DNA from: Rhodobacter sp.
GTDB lineage: Bacteria; Pseudomonadota; Alphaproteobacteria; Rhodobacterales; Rhodobacteraceae
Assembly (NCBI GenBank): GCA_020250175.1
Contig: JADCEN010000022.1
Location: 1-64,000 of the forward strand
Direction of reading: 5' to 3'
DNA length: 64,000 nt
Below are positions 61,883-64,000 of the stretch, in pieces. The first letter of the stretch is position 1. Every line of letters begins with the position of its first letter. The translations under genes were made by a program, and so were the position numbers. Under the pieces are notes generated by a model, which was not told the origin of the DNA, did not search any database, and worked only from the letters and a program-made list of their open reading frames with translations.

Positions 61883-61908
61883 GTGGGACACCCCTCCCCA
61901 CCGGGGGG
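61883..61908. repeat. attR-like direct repeat
   Basis: GTGGGACACCCCTCCCCAC is followed by C and GGGGGG, matching 52004-52029. It ends 20 nt before the serC start codon, so the island inserts in the short serC leader. The GC-rich core has an inverted GGGG/CCCC character, a frequent feature of integrase crossover sites. Confidence 0.8.
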
Positions 61909-61928
61909 CATTTATCTGGAAGGATACC

Positions 61929-63086
61929 ATGTCTGATCTGCAGGCCCCGGTCGCGCGCCCGGCAAACCCGCGCTTTTCCTCTGGCCCCTGTGTCAAGACT
62001 CCGGGCTTTTCGCTTGACCTTCTGTCGGATGCGCCGCTGGGCCGCTCGCACCGCGCCGCTGTCGGCAAGGCAAAGCTGAAGCAGGCCATCGACCTGACGC
62101 GCGAGATTCTGGGCGTACCTGCCGATAACCGCATTGCCATCGTGCCCGCGTCGGATACCGGGGCGGTGGAAATGGCGATGTGGTCGCTGCTGGGTGCCCG
62201 CCCGGTCGAAATGCTGGCCTGGGAAAGCTTCGGTGAAGGCTGGGTCACCGATGCCGTCAAGCAGCTGAAACTCGATGCCGTCGTGCGCAAGGCCCCCTAT
62301 GGCGAGATCGTGGATTTCGCGGAAGTTGATTTCGACCGCGACGTGGTCTTTACTTGGAACGGCACCACCAGCGGCGTGCGCCTGCCCAATGGCCACGCCA
62401 TTCCCGCCAGCCGCGCCGGGCTGACGATCTGCGATGCGACCAGTGCCGCCTTTGCGATGGACCTGCCCTGGGACAAGCTCGATGTCACCACTTTTTCCTG
62501 GCAGAAAGTGCTGGGCGGCGAAGGCGGGCATGGCATGCTGATCCTGTCGCCCCGCGCGGTGGAGCGGCTGGAAAGCCATACCCCCGCCTGGCCGCTGCCG
62601 AAACTGTTTCGCATGACCAAGGGCGGGAAGATCACCGAAGGGTTGTTTGAGGGTGAGACGATCAACACCCCGTCAATGCTGGCGGTCGAAGACTATCTGG
62701 TTGCCCTGCGCTGGGCACAGTCGGTCGGCGGGCTTCCCGCGCTGATCAGCCGCGCCAGCGGGAATGCCGCGATCGTGGCTGAATTTGTCGCCGCGCGCCC
62801 CTGGATCGCCAATCTGGCGGCAGACCCTGCGACGGCATCCACCACCAGCGTCTGCCTGCGCTTCACCGACCCGCGCATCACCGATGGGGCGGCCTTTGCC
62901 AGGGCGGTGGTCAAGCGTCTGGAACAGGCAGGTGCCGCCCTTGACGTGGGCGCTTACCGCGATGCCCCGCCGGGCCTGCGCATCTGGTGCGGCTCGACCG
63001 TGGAACAGTCTGACGTGGCCGCCCTGATGCCCTGGATCGACTGGGCCTTTCATGCCGGGATCGCAGACCTCGCCACCGCAGCTTGA
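61929..63086 (+). CDS. serC: phosphoserine aminotransferase
   Basis: 385 residues of the class V PLP aminotransferase fold. The family start is PANPRFSSGPCVKTPGFSLD, with SHRAAVGKAKLKQAIDLTRE. The PLP site is FSWQKVLGGEGGHGML (Lys of the internal aldimine) and the aspartate is in TICDATSAAFAMDLPW. It makes phosphoserine from phosphohydroxypyruvate. It is followed by serA in the same direction. Its upstream region is now the island end, which may have replaced its promoter. Confidence 0.95.
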   Translation: MSDLQAPVARPANPRFSSGPCVKTPGFSLDLLSDAPLGRSHRAAVGKAKLKQAIDLTREILGVPADNRIAIVPASDTGAVEMAMWSLLGARPVEMLAWESFGEGWVTDAVKQLKLDAVVRKAPYGEIVDFAEVDFDRDVVFTWNGTTSGVRLPNGHAIPASRAGLTICDATSAAFAMDLPWDKLDVTTFSWQKVLGGEGGHGMLILSPRAVERLESHTPAWPLPKLFRMTKGGKITEGLFEGETINTPSMLAVEDYLVALRWAQSVGGLPALISRASGNAAIVAEFVAARPWIANLAADPATASTTSVCLRFTDPRITDGAAFARAVVKRLEQAGAALDVGAYRDAPPGLRIWCGSTVEQSDVAALMPWIDWAFHAGIADLATAA

Positions 63087-63094
63087 TGCCAAAA

Positions 63095-63115
63095 GGTGCG
63101 TGCCCTGCACGCACC
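63095..63115 (+). other. hairpin between serC and serA
   Basis: GGTGCGTGC and GCACGCACC form a perfect 9-bp stem with the loop CCT. There is no T-run on the plus strand. On the minus strand it would be followed by CTTTT. It may dampen read-through from serC to serA or stabilise the transcript. It starts 9 nt after the serC stop. Confidence 0.5.
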
Positions 63116-63148
63116 GCCCCTGCCACATCCAAACAGACGGAGCCCGCC

Positions 63149-64000
63149 ATGGTGCCCAAAGTCCTTGTCTCGGACGAACTTTCCGAAACTGCCGTTCAGA
63201 TATTCCGCGACCGCGGGATCGAGGTGGACTACCAGCCGAAACTCGGCAAGGACAAGGATGCCCTTGCCGCCGCCATCGGGCGGTATGACGGCCTTGCAAT
63301 CCGCTCGGCCACCAAGGTCACCGACAAGCTGCTGGCGCGGGCCACCAACCTCAAGGTTGTGGGCCGCGCCGGGATCGGGGTGGACAATGTCGATATCCCG
63401 GCCGCGTCGAAAAAGGGCGTGATCGTGATGAACACGCCCTTCGGCAATTCGATCACCACCGCCGAACATGCCATTGCCATGATGTTCGCCGTTGCCCGCC
63501 AGATCCCCGAGGCCAACGCCTCGACCCATGCCGGCAGATGGGAAAAATCCCGCTTCATGGGGGTGGAGCTGTTCAACAAGACGCTGGGCGTCATCGGCGC
63601 GGGCAATATCGGCGGCATCGTCTGCGACCGCGCGCTGGGCCTGAAGATGAAGGTGGTGGCCTATGACCCGTTCCTGAGCGAGGACCGTGCAAGGCAGCTT
63701 GGCGTGACCAAGGTGGACCTTGACGACCTTCTGGCGCGGGCCGATTTCATCACGCTGCATGTGCCGCTGACCGACAAGACCCGCAACATCCTGTCGGCCG
63801 GGGCAATTGCCCGCTGCAAGCCGGGCGTGCGCCTCATAAACTGCGCCCGGGGCGGGCTGGTGGACGAGGTGGCCCTGGCCGCCGCCCTGACCTCGGGCCA
63901 TGTTGCCGGGGCCGCCTTCGATGTCTTTGCCGAAGAACCCGCCACGGCCTCACCGCTGTTCAATCTGCCCAATGTGGTTGTCACCCCCCACCTTGGGGCC
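63149..64000 (+). CDS. serA: D-3-phosphoglycerate dehydrogenase, N-terminal 284 residues
   Basis: The gene runs off the window. The start at 63149 has CGGAG upstream. The substrate domain is VPKVLVSDELSETAVQIFRD, followed by GRAGIGVDNVDIPAASKKG. The NAD-binding domain has the glycine motif TLGVIGAGNIGGIVCDRA and the catalytic RLINCARGGLVDEVAL, and the end has VTPHLGA with the catalytic His. The first step of serine synthesis. The C-terminal regulatory (ACT/ASB) part is not visible. Confidence 0.95.
   Translation, partial: MVPKVLVSDELSETAVQIFRDRGIEVDYQPKLGKDKDALAAAIGRYDGLAIRSATKVTDKLLARATNLKVVGRAGIGVDNVDIPAASKKGVIVMNTPFGNSITTAEHAIAMMFAVARQIPEANASTHAGRWEKSRFMGVELFNKTLGVIGAGNIGGIVCDRALGLKMKVVAYDPFLSEDRARQLGVTKVDLDDLLARADFITLHVPLTDKTRNILSAGAIARCKPGVRLINCARGGLVDEVALAAALTSGHVAGAAFDVFAEEPATASPLFNLPNVVVTPHLGA

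Larger units (their letters stand above)
52004..61908. mobile_element. integrated phage satellite, capsid-forming PICI-like island
   Basis: Bounded by direct repeats 52004-52029 and 61883-61908 (19 bp identical, 26 bp with one mismatch), giving a unit of 9879 bp. It contains an integrase beside the left repeat, an excisionase-like gene, unknown small genes, an XRE regulator with two small membrane genes, and a head-only block: connector, terminase, HNH nuclease, capsid, protease and portal. Tail, lysis, holin and replication genes are not recognisable. That composition fits capsid-forming phage-inducible chromosomal islands, which use a helper phage for tails. Classification is inference. Confidence 0.7.

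Overview
The window looks like a chromosomal segment of a high-GC alphaproteobacterium of the Rhodobacterales (Rhodobacter/Gemmobacter/Tabrizicola-like Paracoccaceae). This rests on protein-level resemblance of the housekeeping genes (rpsD, lgt with an NDUFAF7-like methyltransferase and pgeF, dapD/dapE, rlmN, serB/serC/serA) and on strong GC codon bias. No search was run, so the genus is inference.

Layout. 1-6.5 kb: core genes (hydrolase end, small membrane protein, GarR-type dehydrogenase, rpsD with a recognisable promoter and terminator, YqhA-family membrane protein, pgeF/NDUFAF7/lgt block, BMFP protein). 6.5-9.5 kb: a graveyard of decayed genes (alcohol dehydrogenase, IS30 transposase, two GNAT fragments, a BKACE gene, copies of the nagA 3' end) with large palindromes. 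9.5-11.1 kb: tetR divergent from a DUF2147 and a DUF5360-type membrane gene around a palindromic operator. 11.4-21.4 kb: an amino-sugar/cell-wall-sugar locus. A BadF-type kinase, GntR regulator, SIS deaminase and nagA run leftward. murQ, a sugar ABC transporter and a Gfo/Idh/MocA oxidoreductase run rightward. Together they can import and funnel MurNAc/GlcNAc to fructose-6-phosphate. 22.4-37.5 kb: a large catabolic locus with a Liv-type ABC transporter, HyuA/HyuB, an AraC-like regulator, PxpC/PxpB, biotin carboxylase, biotin carrier, PxpA and a divergent LysR regulator. It is probably for a lactam, hydantoin or 5-oxoproline-like compound. 37.9-51.9 kb: SNF2 helicase, IS1380/IS630 and methylase fossils, dapE, dapD, YcaQ, rlmN, a pentapeptide-repeat protein, an IalB protein, an asparaginase, a gene-free stretch rich in palindromes, and serB.

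52.0-61.9 kb is an integrated element of about 9.9 kb, bounded by 26-bp near-perfect direct repeats. It sits in the short gap between serB and the serC-serA pair. It carries a tyrosine integrase beside one repeat, an excisionase-like HTH gene, small regulators and an XRE gene with two small membrane proteins. It also carries a head-only morphogenesis block (head-tail connector, large terminase, HNH nuclease, HK97 capsid, prohead protease, portal). There are no recognisable tail, lysis or replication genes, which is the composition of a capsid-forming phage-inducible chromosomal island (a phage satellite). The portal gene carries an apparent frameshift in a G run near its 3' end. This element is the most interesting item in the window.
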